DNA from: Tenacibaculum pelagium
GTDB lineage: Bacteria; Bacteroidota; Bacteroidia; Flavobacteriales; Flavobacteriaceae
Assembly: GCF_014062345.1 (NCBI RefSeq)
Contig: NZ_JACGLS010000001.1
Span: 1 to 64,000, forward strand
Reading direction: 5' to 3'
DNA: 64,000 bases
Shown here: piece after piece, positions 36,874 to 47,507 of the stretch
Position numbering within the stretch: position 1 is the stretch's first letter
How the letters are laid out: each line of letters begins with the position of its first letter
The notes under the pieces: generated by a model
Seen by the model: only the letters and a program-made list of their open reading frames with translations
Databases searched by the model: none
What the model was told of the DNA's origin: nothing
Program-made: the position numbers and the translations under genes

Positions 36874-39800
36874 TTACTTTTTAATAAATTTCTGAACCAT
36901 CTTTTCTTCACCATCATTAATTTCTAATAAATAGATTCCAGTGTTAAGGTTGTTAACGTTGATATAATCATTAGTTAAATAACCTCTAGTAATAACTTTC
37001 CCTAACATAGAAGTGATTGTATAAGTTACATTTTCTGCCTCAGAATCATTCAATTGAATATTTAAAATATCGCCTGCGACAGGGTTAGGGTATGCTTTAA
37101 AGTCAGTTTCAAATAATTCTAATCCAGAATCGAAATAACGTACATGAGTAGTTTTATTACTTGCAACAGTATTTCTAGCAACAGAATTACCTGTTTTACC
37201 AGTAATAGTTACTTGATCTATAAAAATTTGATCCGCATTAGCCGAAGCATCATTTTGGAAACGGAATTGCGCATTATTAACAAAATTATAATCAGCTTTA
37301 TTTAAAGTTACAGTAGCTACATAGAAACTTGTATTTTCGAAATCAGTTCCGCTTACATAAGTTTCAACTGTCTGCCATGAGTTTCCGTCATAATAGCGTA
37401 ACCAGAAATCTTCTCCGGTTTCCATACTATAAGAATAAAAGTAAAACTCTACTTCTACAGTATCGTAAGAAGATAAATCATATGGTTGCGAAGTCATAGA
37501 TGAACTCACACCTGAATTATCTCTAATACGAATTGAATAGTTTCCTTCATAAGAAAGAGAACCTGAGTAACGGTGACAATCATTTCCTCCATCAGTCCAA
37601 TTATCCCATCCACTTTCAAAATATGAAGTTGATAAAATAGTACTAGTATTTGTTGGAGCGGAAGTTGTGGTAACACCAATAGTATTACTTGCAGCAGAAA
37701 CATTTCCAGCTTCGTCTTTTGCTTTAAGAGAGAATGTATAATTAGTCGCAGCAGTTAACCCAGTAACATTATAGTTAGTAGAAGTAACCGTAGCAATTAC
37801 AGTATTTCCTTGGTATACATCATATCCAGTAACAGCAACATTATCTGTCGAAGCACTCCAAGCTAAATCAGCCGTAGTTTGTGTTACATTCGAAACCGCT
37901 AAGCTAGCCGGAGCAGTTGGAGCTTCAGTATCAGGAGCAGTAGTTGTAGTTACTCCAATAGTATTACTTGTAGCAGAAACATTTCCAGCTTCATCTTTTG
38001 CTTTAACAGAGAAAGTATAGTTTGTAGCAGCAGTTAATCCAGTAACATTATAATTCGTAGCAGTAACAGTAGCAATTACAGTACTTCCTTGATATACATC
38101 ATATCCAGTAACAGCAACATTATCAGTAGAAGCAGTCCAAGCTAAATCAGCCGTAGTTTGCGTTACATTCGAAACAGTTAAACTAGTTGGAGCAGTTGGA
38201 GCTTCAGTATCAGGAGCAGTAGTTGTAGTAACACCGATAGTATTACTTGCAGCAGAAACATTTCCAGCTTCGTCTTTTGCCTTTACAGAGAATGTATAAT
38301 TAGTAGCAGCAGTTAATCCAGTAACATTATAATTCGTAGAAGTAACCGTAGCAATTACAGTATTTCCTTGATATACATCATATCCTGTAACAGCAACATT
38401 ATCAGTAGAAGCAGTCCATGCTAAATCAGCAGTGGTTTGCGTTACATTCGAAACTGCTAAACTAGTTGGAGCAGTTGGCGCTTCAGTATCTGGAGCAGCC
38501 AAAGTAGTAATGAATACTTTATTACTTAAAGCTGAAATATTTCCAGCAGCATCAATTGCTTTAATTGAATAATTATAAGCTGTTTCAACATCTAAACCAG
38601 TTACGTTATGACTAGTTGTAGTAACTGTTGTTACTTTTACATCATTTTGATAGACCTCATAACCAGTAACTCCCACGTTATCGGTTGAAGCTGTCCAAGC
38701 TAAATCTACACTTGTTTGCGTAAGGTTAGAACTAATTAAATTACTTGGTGCTGTTGGAGCCTCAGTATCAGAGTTTCCTCCATCAACAGAATGCGTACCT
38801 AAACCAGAAAAAGTATCTTTTGAAAGAACATCCCATTCAGCAGCTAAATAAGTAGTGTTTGGAGCTGTTATTGATGATTTTCTTTGTAACGTTTTATCTT
38901 GAGCAAATGCAGTACTACTATTAGGGTCACCAATAACATCAACTAAAGTACTTCCTTTGAAAATAGCGACAGCATCATTACCGTTGAATGACATTACGCT
39001 ACTTGTCGTGTTTAAATTTGCTTTATTTTTTAATTCTGTTGAAGCGCTATTATTAACAATTACATAAACATCACCATGATTTAATGTACCTGTTAAAGCT
39101 AAAGTGCTTGACCAAGAACCACCACCATTCGTTGCTTTTTGAATTGAGTAGTCAGCTAAGTTAACAGGTGTTCCTGTAAAGTTTGCGATTTCAATAGCTT
39201 TGTTATAAGAAGAACCTTCAACATATTCAGAAATTAATAAGTCAGAAGTATTTCCTCCAGATCCACCAGGAAGTGTAGTTATATTAACACTATTGCTAGA
39301 TTGTGATATATTACCTGCAAGATCGTAAGCTTTTACCGAAAAAGTATAAGAAGTACCTGCTGTTAAATTTGTCACTGAAAAGTTAGTATTTGAAGTGTTG
39401 CCTATTTGAGTACTACCATTAAAAATACTATAACGATATACAGCAACATTGTCTGTAGCTGCTGTCCAGTTTAAGTCAACAGTAGTTTGAGTTGTATTAG
39501 AAGCTATTAAATCAGTTGGAGTTGTAGGTGCTTCAGTATCCGATGAACCATTACCATTACCAAATAAGTTTTCCGCTTGTGGCCCTCCCCAAATTTGAGT
39601 AGCAAAAGCAGGGTTATCAACAAAAGGATTACGGTTTCCTTGCATTTGTTCTAATACAGGGTTACGCTGTTTTTCTATATCAGAAATTGGATCCTCAGCA
39701 TTCCATTGTAAAAATAAATCAATCATGTTAATATCTGTTGGAACTGTATTACCAACACCAACACCAGTTGGTAAAGATTGATTTCCGTAACGTAAATACA

Positions 39801-40347
39801 TATACATCATCATACGTGCAACATCACCTTTCCATTCATCACCAGGATACCAATATCCTTCAGGTGTAATATATGAAGGAGTACCGCTACCAGCAGCAAA
39901 TTTTCTATTGCTTCGAGAAGAATTTCTTTGAGCATCACAAGGACGTAGGTTGTGTGCATCAGCACCAGGACCAGTGGTTCCTAAATTTGGATTTGCTAAT
40001 GATTTTGAATATACATGTTCGCGATTCCATACTCCAGAACCACTTCCATGGTTGTCTTTTCCACGAGTACGATCGTTTGTTATATCACTATCTGAATCAT
40101 CCCATCCATAAATTAAAACAACATTAGCACTGTTGTTAGGATCAATATCAGTTTGTTTTAAGGCATTCCATACATCTGGAGTATATGTTAATATTGATGT
40201 GTGAGAACCTATAATTTTAACAGCAAGTTCATCTTTTAATGCTGAACCTGTTAGGTTCATATTTACATCATTATAGTATGTAGGAATTTGCTGTGAAAAA
40301 ATTGATAGTGAAGCTATCAATAAAATAAAGGGTAGTAGTTTTTTCAT
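36874..40347 (-). CDS. Secreted endonuclease I with FnIII, lamin-tail and T9SS type A domains
   Basis: 1157 residues. Signal peptide (ends IFSQQ). Residues about 20-265 are an endonuclease I/EndA domain (NREHVYSKSLANPNLG, then GPGADAHNLRP with His/Asn-type metal-finger residues, and GDVARMMMYMYLRYG). Residues 270-355 are a fibronectin III domain, about 364-510 a lamin-tail-like domain (LLISEYVEGSSYNKAIEI), 524-900 four more FnIII domains, 903-1055 a jelly-roll-like module, and 1080-1157 the Por sorting tail. It is a T9SS-exported DNase, probably surface-bound or released, able to degrade extracellular DNA. A paralog lies immediately upstream. Three FnIII repeats are nearly identical at DNA level. 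Confidence 0.93.
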   Translation of the reverse strand: MKKLLPFILLIASLSIFSQQIPTYYNDVNMNLTGSALKDELAVKIIGSHTSILTYTPDVWNALKQTDIDPNNSANVVLIYGWDDSDSDITNDRTRGKDNHGSGSGVWNREHVYSKSLANPNLGTTGPGADAHNLRPCDAQRNSSRSNRKFAAGSGTPSYITPEGYWYPGDEWKGDVARMMMYMYLRYGNQSLPTGVGVGNTVPTDINMIDLFLQWNAEDPISDIEKQRNPVLEQMQGNRNPFVDNPAFATQIWGGPQAENLFGNGNGSSDTEAPTTPTDLIASNTTQTTVDLNWTAATDNVAVYRYSIFNGSTQIGNTSNTNFSVTNLTAGTSYTFSVKAYDLAGNISQSSNSVNITTLPGGSGGNTSDLLISEYVEGSSYNKAIEIANFTGTPVNLADYSIQKATNGGGSWSSTLALTGTLNHGDVYVIVNNSASTELKNKANLNTTSSVMSFNGNDAVAIFKGSTLVDVIGDPNSSTAFAQDKTLQRKSSITAPNTTYLAAEWDVLSKDTFSGLGTHSVDGGNSDTEAPTAPSNLISSNLTQTSVDLAWTASTDNVGVTGYEVYQNDVKVTTVTTTSHNVTGLDVETAYNYSIKAIDAAGNISALSNKVFITTLAAPDTEAPTAPTSLAVSNVTQTTADLAWTASTDNVAVTGYDVYQGNTVIATVTSTNYNVTGLTAATNYTFSVKAKDEAGNVSAASNTIGVTTTTAPDTEAPTAPTSLTVSNVTQTTADLAWTASTDNVAVTGYDVYQGSTVIATVTATNYNVTGLTAATNYTFSVKAKDEAGNVSATSNTIGVTTTTAPDTEAPTAPASLAVSNVTQTTADLAWSASTDNVAVTGYDVYQGNTVIATVTSTNYNVTGLTAATNYTFSLKAKDEAGNVSAASNTIGVTTTSAPTNTSTILSTSYFESGWDNWTDGGNDCHRYSGSLSYEGNYSIRIRDNSGVSSSMTSQPYDLSSYDTVEVEFYFYSYSMETGEDFWLRYYDGNSWQTVETYVSGTDFENTSFYVATVTLNKADYNFVNNAQFRFQNDASANADQIFIDQVTITGKTGNSVARNTVASNKTTHVRYFDSGLELFETDFKAYPNPVAGDILNIQLNDSEAENVTYTITSMLGKVITRGYLTNDYINVNNLNTGIYLLEINDGEEKMVQKFIKK
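37643..38479 (-). repeat. Three near-identical 279-bp FnIII coding repeats
   Basis: The marker GCTTCAGTAT (plus strand) recurs at 37922, 38201 and 38480, exactly 279 bases apart, bounding units that differ by a few bases each. This is 93 codons per unit. The high similarity points to recent unequal recombination or gene conversion, and array length may vary between strains. Confidence 0.85.
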
Positions 40348-40450
40348 AAAAAAAGGGTTAAATTTTATAAAATCGTTGCAAAATAAGATTTTATGTAGTT
40401 GTATGTGTCGTGTTAGTCAGTAAGTTATCAACAAATTGAATCTCATAAGT

Positions 40451-40477
40451 AAGCCTCATTATGAGATAATGAGGCTT
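40451..40477 (-). terminator. Hairpin after endonuclease gene 2
   Basis: Perfect 12-bp stem AAGCCTCATTAT / ATAATGAGGCTT with a three-base loop, 23 bases past the stop codon of the upstream paralog. On the minus strand the following bases are only weakly T-rich, so termination may be partial. Confidence 0.6.
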
Positions 40478-40499
40478 TGGGATTAAAGAAAAGTAAATT

Positions 40500-43343
40500 T
40501 TACTTTTTAATAAACTTTTTAGTAAATGAACGTTGACCATCAGTAACTTCAAGAATATAAATTCCGTTAGTTAAATTAGAAACATTGATGTTTGCATGAT
40601 CAACTTTACCTGATGCTATTTTCTGACCGATAGTGTTCGTTATATTAAAATAAGCTTCTCTATCGTCAGCCATTTGAATTTTTATAAAATTGGCAGTTGG
40701 GTTAGGAAAGATGTTAGCACTAAATACTGGCGCTTCATTTCCTAATTTACCGTTTATAACTACTGAGCTACTATTGTTACTTCTTGAACTTGCACCTATG
40801 TTAACTGAATAATCTTCAACTTCTCCATAAGAAAACGTTTCACAAGCAGTTGGAGCTCCATTCCACTTCATAGAAACACGCATTCTAGTTTTTCCTGATA
40901 AAGCGGAAGAAGGAACAGAGAATGTATAAGATAAGTTTCCTGAGCTTGATGATGACCCGCTAACAACTTCTTCGTTACTATCAAAAGTTCCGTTTTTGTT
41001 AAAGTCAATCCAAACTCTCCAGTTTTCTGTATAAGATGAACCAGAGAAACCAGCGCTTACAATAATAGTGTTATTTCCATAAGAAAGGTTACCTGTTTGA
41101 GTAGTGAAATCACCATAACCACCATTTGCAGATGTGCTATTTGAAATTCCACCTATAACAACATTATCAATATATTCATAACTAGAGTTATTTCCTTTAG
41201 AAGAACAATAAGTTACAACTACAGATTTTGTAGTTACTCCAACAGTATTGCTAGAAGTAGAAATGTTATTAGCAGCATCTTTCGCCTTAACAGAGAAAGT
41301 ATAGTTTGTTGAAGCAGTTAAACCTGTTACTGAATAACTTGTTGAAGTAACTGTTGCTATTTTTGTGCTACCATTAAATACATCATATCCTGTAACAGCA
41401 ACATTATCAGTAGCAGCAGTCCACGCTAAATTAGCCGAAGTTTGTGTTACGTTTGAAACAGCTAAGTTTGTAGGTGCACTTGGAGCTGTAGTATCTGCAT
41501 TAGATTTTGTAGTAATTCCTAAAGTATTACTAGCTGAAGAAATGTTTCCTGCAGCATCTTTAGCTTTTACTGAAAAAGTATAATTAGTTGCAGCTGTTAA
41601 CCCTGTTACTGAATAACTTGTTGAAGTAACAGTTGCTATTTTTGTATTACCATTAAATAGATCATATCCTGTTACAGCAACATTGTCAGTAGCAGCAGTC
41701 CATGCTAAATCAACAGAAGTTTGTGTTACGTTTGATCCAGCTAAGTTTGTTGGAGCAGTAGGAGCTTGAGTATCTGGAGTAGATCCATCAATAACATGAC
41801 TTCCTAAACCACTAAATGTATCTTTAGAAAGCACATTCCATTCAGAAGTTGTGTATGACGAATTAGGCGATTTAACAGAAGACTTTCTTTGTAAAGTTTT
41901 GTCTTGTGCAAATGTTGAAGAACTATTTGGGTTTCCAATTAAATCGATAAGAGTACTACCTTTAAATAATCCAATTGCATCATTACCATTAAATGAAGTA
42001 ACGCTAGTTTCAGTTTTTTGAGCTTTATTTTTTATAGTAGTTGAAGCACTACTATTAGCAACAACATAAGTTTTCCCATTTTCTAAAGAACCACTTAAAG
42101 TTAATGTGTTAGACCATCCACCTCCGTTAGAAGCTTTTTTTAATGAATATCCTGATAAATTAATTGTACCTCCTGTAAAGTTAGCAATCTCTAAAGCTTT
42201 GTTATTTGAAGAACCTTCTACATATTCAGAAATTAATAAATCTGTAGCTGTACCTGAAGTAGGAGCAGCAGTGGTAGTTACATTAACAGTATTACTAGAA
42301 GTAGATATATTATTAGCAGCATCTTTAGCTTTTACTGAAAATGTATAAGCAGTAGAAGCTGTTAATCCAGTTACAGAATAAGAAGTTGCGTTAATCGTAG
42401 TTATTTTATTAGCTCCGTTATAAACATCATAACCAGTTACTCCTGTGTTATCTGTAGAAGCAGACCAGTTTAAGTTTACTGAGTTTTCAGTAATGCTTGA
42501 AGCAACTAAGTTTGTTGGTGCAGTTGGTGCTTGCGTATCGTTGTTACCGCCACCACCATTACCAAATAAATCTTCAGCCTGAGGACCTCCCCAAATTTGA
42601 GTAGCAAATGCAGGGTTGTCAATAAAAGGATTACGGTTACCTTGTATACCTTGCAAAATAGGGTTACGTTGTTTTTCAAAATCAGAAACAGGGTCTTCTG
42701 CATTCCATTGCAATAACAAATCAATCATATTACTGTCAGAAGAGTTTGCTGTTCCGATAGTAACATTACTAGGCAAACATTGGTTACCATAACGTAAATA
42801 TACATACATCATCATACGAGCAACATCTCCTTTCCACTCATCTCCAGGGTACCATCCTCCGTTAGAATCTCCTGCATTTCCAGAACCAGCAGCAAATTTT
42901 TTACTACTTCTTTGTCCGTTAAAAGAAATGTCTGCAGGTCTAAGATGATGCACATCGGCACCAGGACCCGAAGTTCCTAAATTAGGATTCCCTAATGATT
43001 TAGGATATACATGTTCTCTATTCCATTGAGTGCCGGCAGTACCACCACTTGCATCTTTGCTACGAGTTCTATCAGTTACATAGTTACCATCAGAATCACT
43101 ATAACCGTAAATTAAAATAACTTTAGAGTTGTCAGTAGGGTCAAGGTCTGACTGCTTTAAAGCATCCCATACACCAGGAGTGTATGATAAATTAGTAGCA
43201 TGCGTACTAATAATTTTTGTAGCTAAAGCATCTTTTAAAGCTGTACTTGTTTGATTTAAATTTACATCGTTATAATAAGATGGAATTTGAGAAAATACTG
43301 ATAAAGAAGTTATCAGTAATACGAAGGGTAAAAGTTTTTTCAT
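40500..43343 (-). CDS. Secreted endonuclease I paralog with GEVED and T9SS type A domains
   Basis: 947 residues, a paralog of the next downstream gene. Signal peptide (ends SVFSQ), EndA domain about 20-265 (NREHVYPKSLGNPNLG, GPGADVHHLRP), FnIII about 268-360, lamin-tail-like domain about 365-520, two FnIII domains about 522-708, then a GEVED-type beta-sandwich at about 710-850 (FSYGEVEDYSVNIG, with WRVWIDFNKNGTFD), and the Por sorting tail at 868-947 ending FIKK. The GEVED domain replaces the jelly-roll module of the other copy, so the two DNases probably bind different surfaces. It has its own promoter candidate (43391-43420). Confidence 0.93.
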   Translation of the reverse strand: MKKLLPFVLLITSLSVFSQIPSYYNDVNLNQTSTALKDALATKIISTHATNLSYTPGVWDALKQSDLDPTDNSKVILIYGYSDSDGNYVTDRTRSKDASGGTAGTQWNREHVYPKSLGNPNLGTSGPGADVHHLRPADISFNGQRSSKKFAAGSGNAGDSNGGWYPGDEWKGDVARMMMYVYLRYGNQCLPSNVTIGTANSSDSNMIDLLLQWNAEDPVSDFEKQRNPILQGIQGNRNPFIDNPAFATQIWGGPQAEDLFGNGGGGNNDTQAPTAPTNLVASSITENSVNLNWSASTDNTGVTGYDVYNGANKITTINATSYSVTGLTASTAYTFSVKAKDAANNISTSSNTVNVTTTAAPTSGTATDLLISEYVEGSSNNKALEIANFTGGTINLSGYSLKKASNGGGWSNTLTLSGSLENGKTYVVANSSASTTIKNKAQKTETSVTSFNGNDAIGLFKGSTLIDLIGNPNSSSTFAQDKTLQRKSSVKSPNSSYTTSEWNVLSKDTFSGLGSHVIDGSTPDTQAPTAPTNLAGSNVTQTSVDLAWTAATDNVAVTGYDLFNGNTKIATVTSTSYSVTGLTAATNYTFSVKAKDAAGNISSASNTLGITTKSNADTTAPSAPTNLAVSNVTQTSANLAWTAATDNVAVTGYDVFNGSTKIATVTSTSYSVTGLTASTNYTFSVKAKDAANNISTSSNTVGVTTKSVVVTYCSSKGNNSSYEYIDNVVIGGISNSTSANGGYGDFTTQTGNLSYGNNTIIVSAGFSGSSYTENWRVWIDFNKNGTFDSNEEVVSGSSSSSGNLSYTFSVPSSALSGKTRMRVSMKWNGAPTACETFSYGEVEDYSVNIGASSRSNNSSSVVINGKLGNEAPVFSANIFPNPTANFIKIQMADDREAYFNITNTIGQKIASGKVDHANINVSNLTNGIYILEVTDGQRSFTKKFIKK

Positions 43344-43390
43344 ATAAATGAAAGTTGTGTTATGTGAAAATTAAAGGGACTGCAAAAAAA

Positions 43391-43420
43391 CAAAAATAGA
43401 AACCAAGTAATGTTATCAAA
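43391..43420 (-). promoter_or_regulatory. Promoter of endonuclease gene 2
   Basis: Minus-strand TTTG (43417-43420), 18-base spacer, TATTTTTG (43391-43398). The leader would be about 40 bases. Confidence 0.5.
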
Positions 43421-43483
43421 TCGTTAACAGTCAGTAAACTAAACGCTATTAAAAGAGAATGCGTTTTTTTCCTTTATTTTCCG

Positions 43484-43491
43484 TAAATTTG
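43484..43491 (+). promoter_or_regulatory. Candidate -7 element of pheT
   Basis: TAAATTTG matches TAnnTTTG, 23 bases before the pheT ATG. The -33 region is T-rich without an exact TTTG. Confidence 0.45.
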
Positions 43492-43514
43492 CGGGCTAAA
43501 ATTAGAGATTGATT

Positions 43515-45941
43515 ATGAAGATATCATACAATTGGTTACGACAATTTTTACAAACCGACTGGGAAGCTGAAAAAACAGGTGAATTATTGACAGACTTAGG
43601 TCTTGAAGTAGAAGGAATTGAGAAGGTAGAAAGTATTAAAGGTAGTTTAAATGGCGTAGTTGTAGGTGAGGTAAAAACATGCGAAAAACACCCTAATGCA
43701 GATAAGTTAAAAGTAACTACTGTCGATTTAGGTGATGGAAATCCTGTACAAATTGTTTGTGGAGCACCAAATGTTGATGCTGGACAAAAAGTACCAGTTG
43801 CTACTGTAGGTACTTTATTGTATGATGAGAAAGGTGAGAGCTTTAAAATTAAAAAAGGAAAGATAAGAGGAGAGGAGAGTCATGGAATGATTTGTGCCGA
43901 AGACGAATTAGGTTTAGGTAAAGGTCATGACGGTATTATGGTTTTAGACGAAAGTTTAACTCCTGGTACTCCTTGTTCTGAGGTTTTTAATATCGAGACT
44001 GATTATGTTTTCGAAATCGGATTAACACCTAACCGTGCAGACGGTATGAGTCATTTCGGTGTGGCTCGTGATTTACGTGCTGGATTAATTCAACAAGGAA
44101 CAAATATCGAATTAATTTCTCCTTCTGTTTCTGATTTTCATGTTGACGAGCGTACTTTAAAGATTGATATTGAAGTTGAAAACAAAGATTTAGTTCCGCG
44201 TTATTGTGGAATTACAATGACTGATGTTGAAGTTAAAGACTCTCCAGAATGGATTCAAAATAGATTAAAAGCTATTGGTATTGCTCCTAAAAACAATATT
44301 GTAGATATAACAAATTATGTTTTACATGAATTAGGGCAACCATTACACGCTTTTGACGCTGCAAAAATTAGAGGAGGAAGAGTAGTTGTAAAAACTTTAG
44401 ATGAGGGAACAAAATTTACAACTTTAGATGAACTAGAAAGAGAGTTATCATCAGAAGATATTATGATTTGTGATGCAGATAACAACCCATTATGTATTGG
44501 TGGTGTATTCGGAGGAATTAAATCTGGAGTTACTGAACATACCACAACTATTTTCTTAGAAAGTGCCTATTTTAACCCAGTATCGGTTCGTAAAACAGCA
44601 AAGCGTCATGCATTAAATACAGATGCATCTTTCCGTTTTGAAAGAGGTATTGATGTTAACTTAACAAAGTATGCTTTAAAAAGAGCAGCTTTATTAATTG
44701 AAGAATATGCAGGAGGTAAAATGTCTTCAGATGTTTTAGATTTCTATCCTGAGAAAATTGAAGATTTCGAAGTGTTTTTATCTTTTGAAAACGCATATAA
44801 GTTGATTGGTCAAGAGATTCCGCAAGAAACAATCAAAAAGATTTTAGCCTCTTTAGATATTAAAATTAATAGTGTTACTGAAGCTGGTTTAGGGTTGGTA
44901 GTACCATCTTATAGAGTAGATGTGCAGCGTGAAGCTGATATTATTGAAGAAATTTTAAGGGTTTACGGATATAATAATATCGAGTTTTCTCATAAGTTAA
45001 ATACTTCTATTTCTTTTGATAGTGATAAAGAAGTTAAGATTGAAAACATTGTTGCAAATCAGTTAACAGCTTTAGGTTTCAACGAAACGATGGCAAATTC
45101 GTTAACAAAAGCTGACTATATTGAGTTATCAGAGAATTTAAGCCCTGAACATAATGTAGAGATGTTAAATCCTTTAAGTAATGATTTAAAGGTAATGCGT
45201 CAATCATTATTGTTTAGTGGATTAGAATCTGTTTCATATAATATTAATCGTAAGAATAATGCGCTTAAGTTTTATGAATTTGGTAAGACCTATCATAAAT
45301 ACGAAAGCGGTTACCAAGAAGATAAGCATTTAACCTTATTTGTTACTGGTAATAAAACACAAGATAGTTGGAATACAGAAACTCAAACTTCTGACTTCTT
45401 TTATTTAAAAGGGATAATAACAGCAATGTTAAGCCGTTTAGGATTGAATAGCTTAAAAACTACTCCTGTAAAATCTGATATTTTCTCAGAAGGAGTTTCA
45501 TTAAGTTTAGGAAAAACGAAGCTAGTTGAATTCGGAGTGGTAAAAAGAGCTATTTTAAAAGGATTCTCAATTAAACAAGAAGTTTTATTTGCAGATTTTA
45601 ATTGGGATAGCATTTTAAAGTTAGTAGGTAACAAGAAAATGAAAGTGACCGCTTTACCTAAATTCCCTGCTGTAAAACGTGATTTAGCTCTATTGTTAGA
45701 TAACAAAGTTGAATTTAAAGAGATCTACAATTTAGCTTTTCAATCAGAAAGAAAGTTATTAAAAGAAGTAGATTTGTTTGATGTTTACGAAGGTGATAAA
45801 CTACCAGAAGGTAAAAAATCATATGCTGTAAGTTTTGTTATTCAAGATGAAAACAAAACGTTGGCAGACAAACAAATTGATAAAATAATGCAAAAGCTAC
45901 AGCAATCGTTCGAAAAGAATTTAAACGCTGTTTTAAGATAA
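43515..45941 (+). CDS. pheT: Phenylalanine--tRNA ligase beta subunit
   Basis: 808 residues from the ATG at 43515 ([20 protein letters not shown]); a TTG two codons earlier is not needed. Order of domains: EMAP/tRNA-binding domain about 40-150 ([36 protein letters not shown]), B3/B4 editing domain ([20 protein letters not shown]), B5 domain, catalytic-like core ([15 protein letters not shown]) and C-terminal FDX-ACB anticodon domain ([18 protein letters not shown]). With PheS it charges tRNA-Phe. pheS is not adjacent, as is usual in this phylum. Followed by a terminator and then pyrD. Confidence 0.96.
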   Translation: MKISYNWLRQFLQTDWEAEKTGELLTDLGLEVEGIEKVESIKGSLNGVVVGEVKTCEKHPNADKLKVTTVDLGDGNPVQIVCGAPNVDAGQKVPVATVGTLLYDEKGESFKIKKGKIRGEESHGMICAEDELGLGKGHDGIMVLDESLTPGTPCSEVFNIETDYVFEIGLTPNRADGMSHFGVARDLRAGLIQQGTNIELISPSVSDFHVDERTLKIDIEVENKDLVPRYCGITMTDVEVKDSPEWIQNRLKAIGIAPKNNIVDITNYVLHELGQPLHAFDAAKIRGGRVVVKTLDEGTKFTTLDELERELSSEDIMICDADNNPLCIGGVFGGIKSGVTEHTTTIFLESAYFNPVSVRKTAKRHALNTDASFRFERGIDVNLTKYALKRAALLIEEYAGGKMSSDVLDFYPEKIEDFEVFLSFENAYKLIGQEIPQETIKKILASLDIKINSVTEAGLGLVVPSYRVDVQREADIIEEILRVYGYNNIEFSHKLNTSISFDSDKEVKIENIVANQLTALGFNETMANSLTKADYIELSENLSPEHNVEMLNPLSNDLKVMRQSLLFSGLESVSYNINRKNNALKFYEFGKTYHKYESGYQEDKHLTLFVTGNKTQDSWNTETQTSDFFYLKGIITAMLSRLGLNSLKTTPVKSDIFSEGVSLSLGKTKLVEFGVVKRAILKGFSIKQEVLFADFNWDSILKLVGNKKMKVTALPKFPAVKRDLALLLDNKVEFKEIYNLAFQSERKLLKEVDLFDVYEGDKLPEGKKSYAVSFVIQDENKTLADKQIDKIMQKLQQSFEKNLNAVLR

Positions 45942-45946
45942 TTCAG

Positions 45947-45974
45947 AAGCTCCAATAATATTGGGGCTTTTTTT
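45947..45974 (+). terminator. Terminator after pheT
   Basis: Nine-pair stem around AAGCTCCAAT / ATTGGGGCTT (one T-G pair) with a short loop and seven T residues; it begins 5 bases after the pheT stop and ends 13 bases before the pyrD ATG. Confidence 0.8.
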
Positions 45975-45987
45975 ATATTTGATAATT

Positions 45988-47022
45988 ATGTACAAACTAA
46001 TCATTCGTCCAATCTTCTTTCTTTTCGATCCAGAGAAGATTCACCATTTTACTTTTTCATTGGTAAAGTTTTTATCTAAAATTCCTTTTGTTCCATCAAT
46101 TTTTAGAGGAATGTATCAGGTAAATGATAAAAAACTAGAACGTAATTTATTAGGATTGACTTTTAAAAACCCTGTAGGTTTAGCAGCAGGTTTTGATAAG
46201 AACGCAGTGTTATATAATGAATTAGCTAACTTCGGATTTGGTTTTGTAGAAATAGGAACTGTTACTCCTAAAGGACAAGTAGGGAATCCTAAGAAGCGAT
46301 TGTTCCGTTTAAAAGATGATAAAGGAATCATTAACCGAATGGGTTTTAATAATGAAGGCTTAAATACTGCGATAGAGCAATTAAAAAAGAATAAAGGCAA
46401 GATAATTATTGGGGGTAATATTGGTAAAAACACCAATACAGCCCCTGAAAATTACACTGAAGATTATGTGGAATGCTTTAAAGGTTTACATCCGTATGTA
46501 GATTATTTTGTGCTGAATGTAAGTTGCCCGAATGTTGGTAGTCACGCAAAGTTAGATGATGTTGAGTATTTAAAAGAATTAATTACTGAAGTTCAGCAGT
46601 TAAATAATAAGGAAAGTAAGCAAAAACCAATATTATTAAAAATTGCTCCAGATTTAAACAATCAACAGTTGGATGAAATTATTGATTTGGTTGCTGAAAC
46701 TAAAATAGATGGAGTAATAGCTTCGAATACATCAGTAAACAGAGAAGGTCTTAAAGCATCTGAAGAGCGTTTAAAAGAGATAGGTAATGGAGGTTTAAGT
46801 GGTCAACCAGTTAAAGACAGAAGTACACGAGTTATTAAATACTTAGCAGATAATTCTAACAAAGCATTTCCGATAATTGGAGTAGGAGGTATACATTCTG
46901 AAAAAGATGCTTTAGATAAGCTAAATGCTGGAGCAGATTTAGTTCAGATTTATACAGGTTTTATTTATGAAGGTCCAAGCTTGATAAAAAGAATCAATAA
47001 GGCTATTTTAGCTGAAAACTAG
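45988..47022 (+). CDS. pyrD: Dihydroorotate dehydrogenase, class 2 (quinone)
   Basis: 344 residues from the ATG at 45988 ([20 protein letters not shown]); an in-frame TTG at 45961 lies inside the pheT terminator and is rejected. The class 2 membrane-associating N terminus is present, then [63 protein letters not shown] and the phosphate-binding [13 protein letters not shown]. It oxidises dihydroorotate to orotate with FMN, passing electrons to quinone. The catalytic-base position reads Cys180 (NVSCPN), whereas I recall serine for E. coli class 2 and cysteine for class 1 enzymes. Confidence 0.95.
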   Translation: MYKLIIRPIFFLFDPEKIHHFTFSLVKFLSKIPFVPSIFRGMYQVNDKKLERNLLGLTFKNPVGLAAGFDKNAVLYNELANFGFGFVEIGTVTPKGQVGNPKKRLFRLKDDKGIINRMGFNNEGLNTAIEQLKKNKGKIIIGGNIGKNTNTAPENYTEDYVECFKGLHPYVDYFVLNVSCPNVGSHAKLDDVEYLKELITEVQQLNNKESKQKPILLKIAPDLNNQQLDEIIDLVAETKIDGVIASNTSVNREGLKASEERLKEIGNGGLSGQPVKDRSTRVIKYLADNSNKAFPIIGVGGIHSEKDALDKLNAGADLVQIYTGFIYEGPSLIKRINKAILAEN

Positions 47023-47030
47023 AAAGAGTT

Positions 47031-47507
47031 ATGAAAGCTTATATATTATTTGTCTTTTTATTTATTGTATCAATTACTTTTTCCCAGAAAGTAGATAGAA
47101 ATGGAATTGTATATACTAACCCTAAAAGTTTATTTAATGAATTAAACGGTCAATGGAAAGTTGTTAGTATGAGTGTTGAAAATTTTGAAGTTGATTGCGA
47201 AAAATTTGAAGAATCTTTTTTAAATCAATTGAAAAAAAATAAAATAGATAGTTTAAGTCTAAGGGAGAAGTTAAAATTATCCTGTAGAAATATGAATAAA
47301 CAAATTATTAGTATTTCAAAAGAATCAATGGTGCAAGGAAGAGATACTTTACATGTAAAGAGAGATAATAATTTAAAAAGAAATACTTTAATAACTAAAA
47401 CTGAGAATAAAGAGTTTGAATTAAAGATAGAAATAATAGATGATAATTATTTCAAATTAATTTCAGCCAAAAAAATGTGGTTAAAGCTTAAAATAATTAA
47501 TGACTAA
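47031..47507 (+). CDS. Secreted protein of unknown function, lipocalin-like in outline
   Basis: 158 residues. Signal peptide ending ITFSQ. The mature part starts with a LNGQWKVVSM strand and ends with KKMWLKLKIIND, an outline often seen in small lipocalin-like proteins that bind hydrophobic ligands, but no definite family motif is present. Two cysteines (in VDCEKF and LSCRNM) could pair. It lies 8 bases after pyrD and immediately before the LysE-type gene, so it is probably in that operon. Function unknown. Confidence 0.7.
   Translation: MKAYILFVFLFIVSITFSQKVDRNGIVYTNPKSLFNELNGQWKVVSMSVENFEVDCEKFEESFLNQLKKNKIDSLSLREKLKLSCRNMNKQIISISKESMVQGRDTLHVKRDNNLKRNTLITKTENKEFELKIEIIDDNYFKLISAKKMWLKLKIIND

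Noticed and set aside
37643..38479. Regular direct repeats resembling a CRISPR or satellite array
   Set aside because: Period of 279 bases, exactly 93 codons, in frame inside a secreted protein; units encode FnIII domains and there are no unique spacers.
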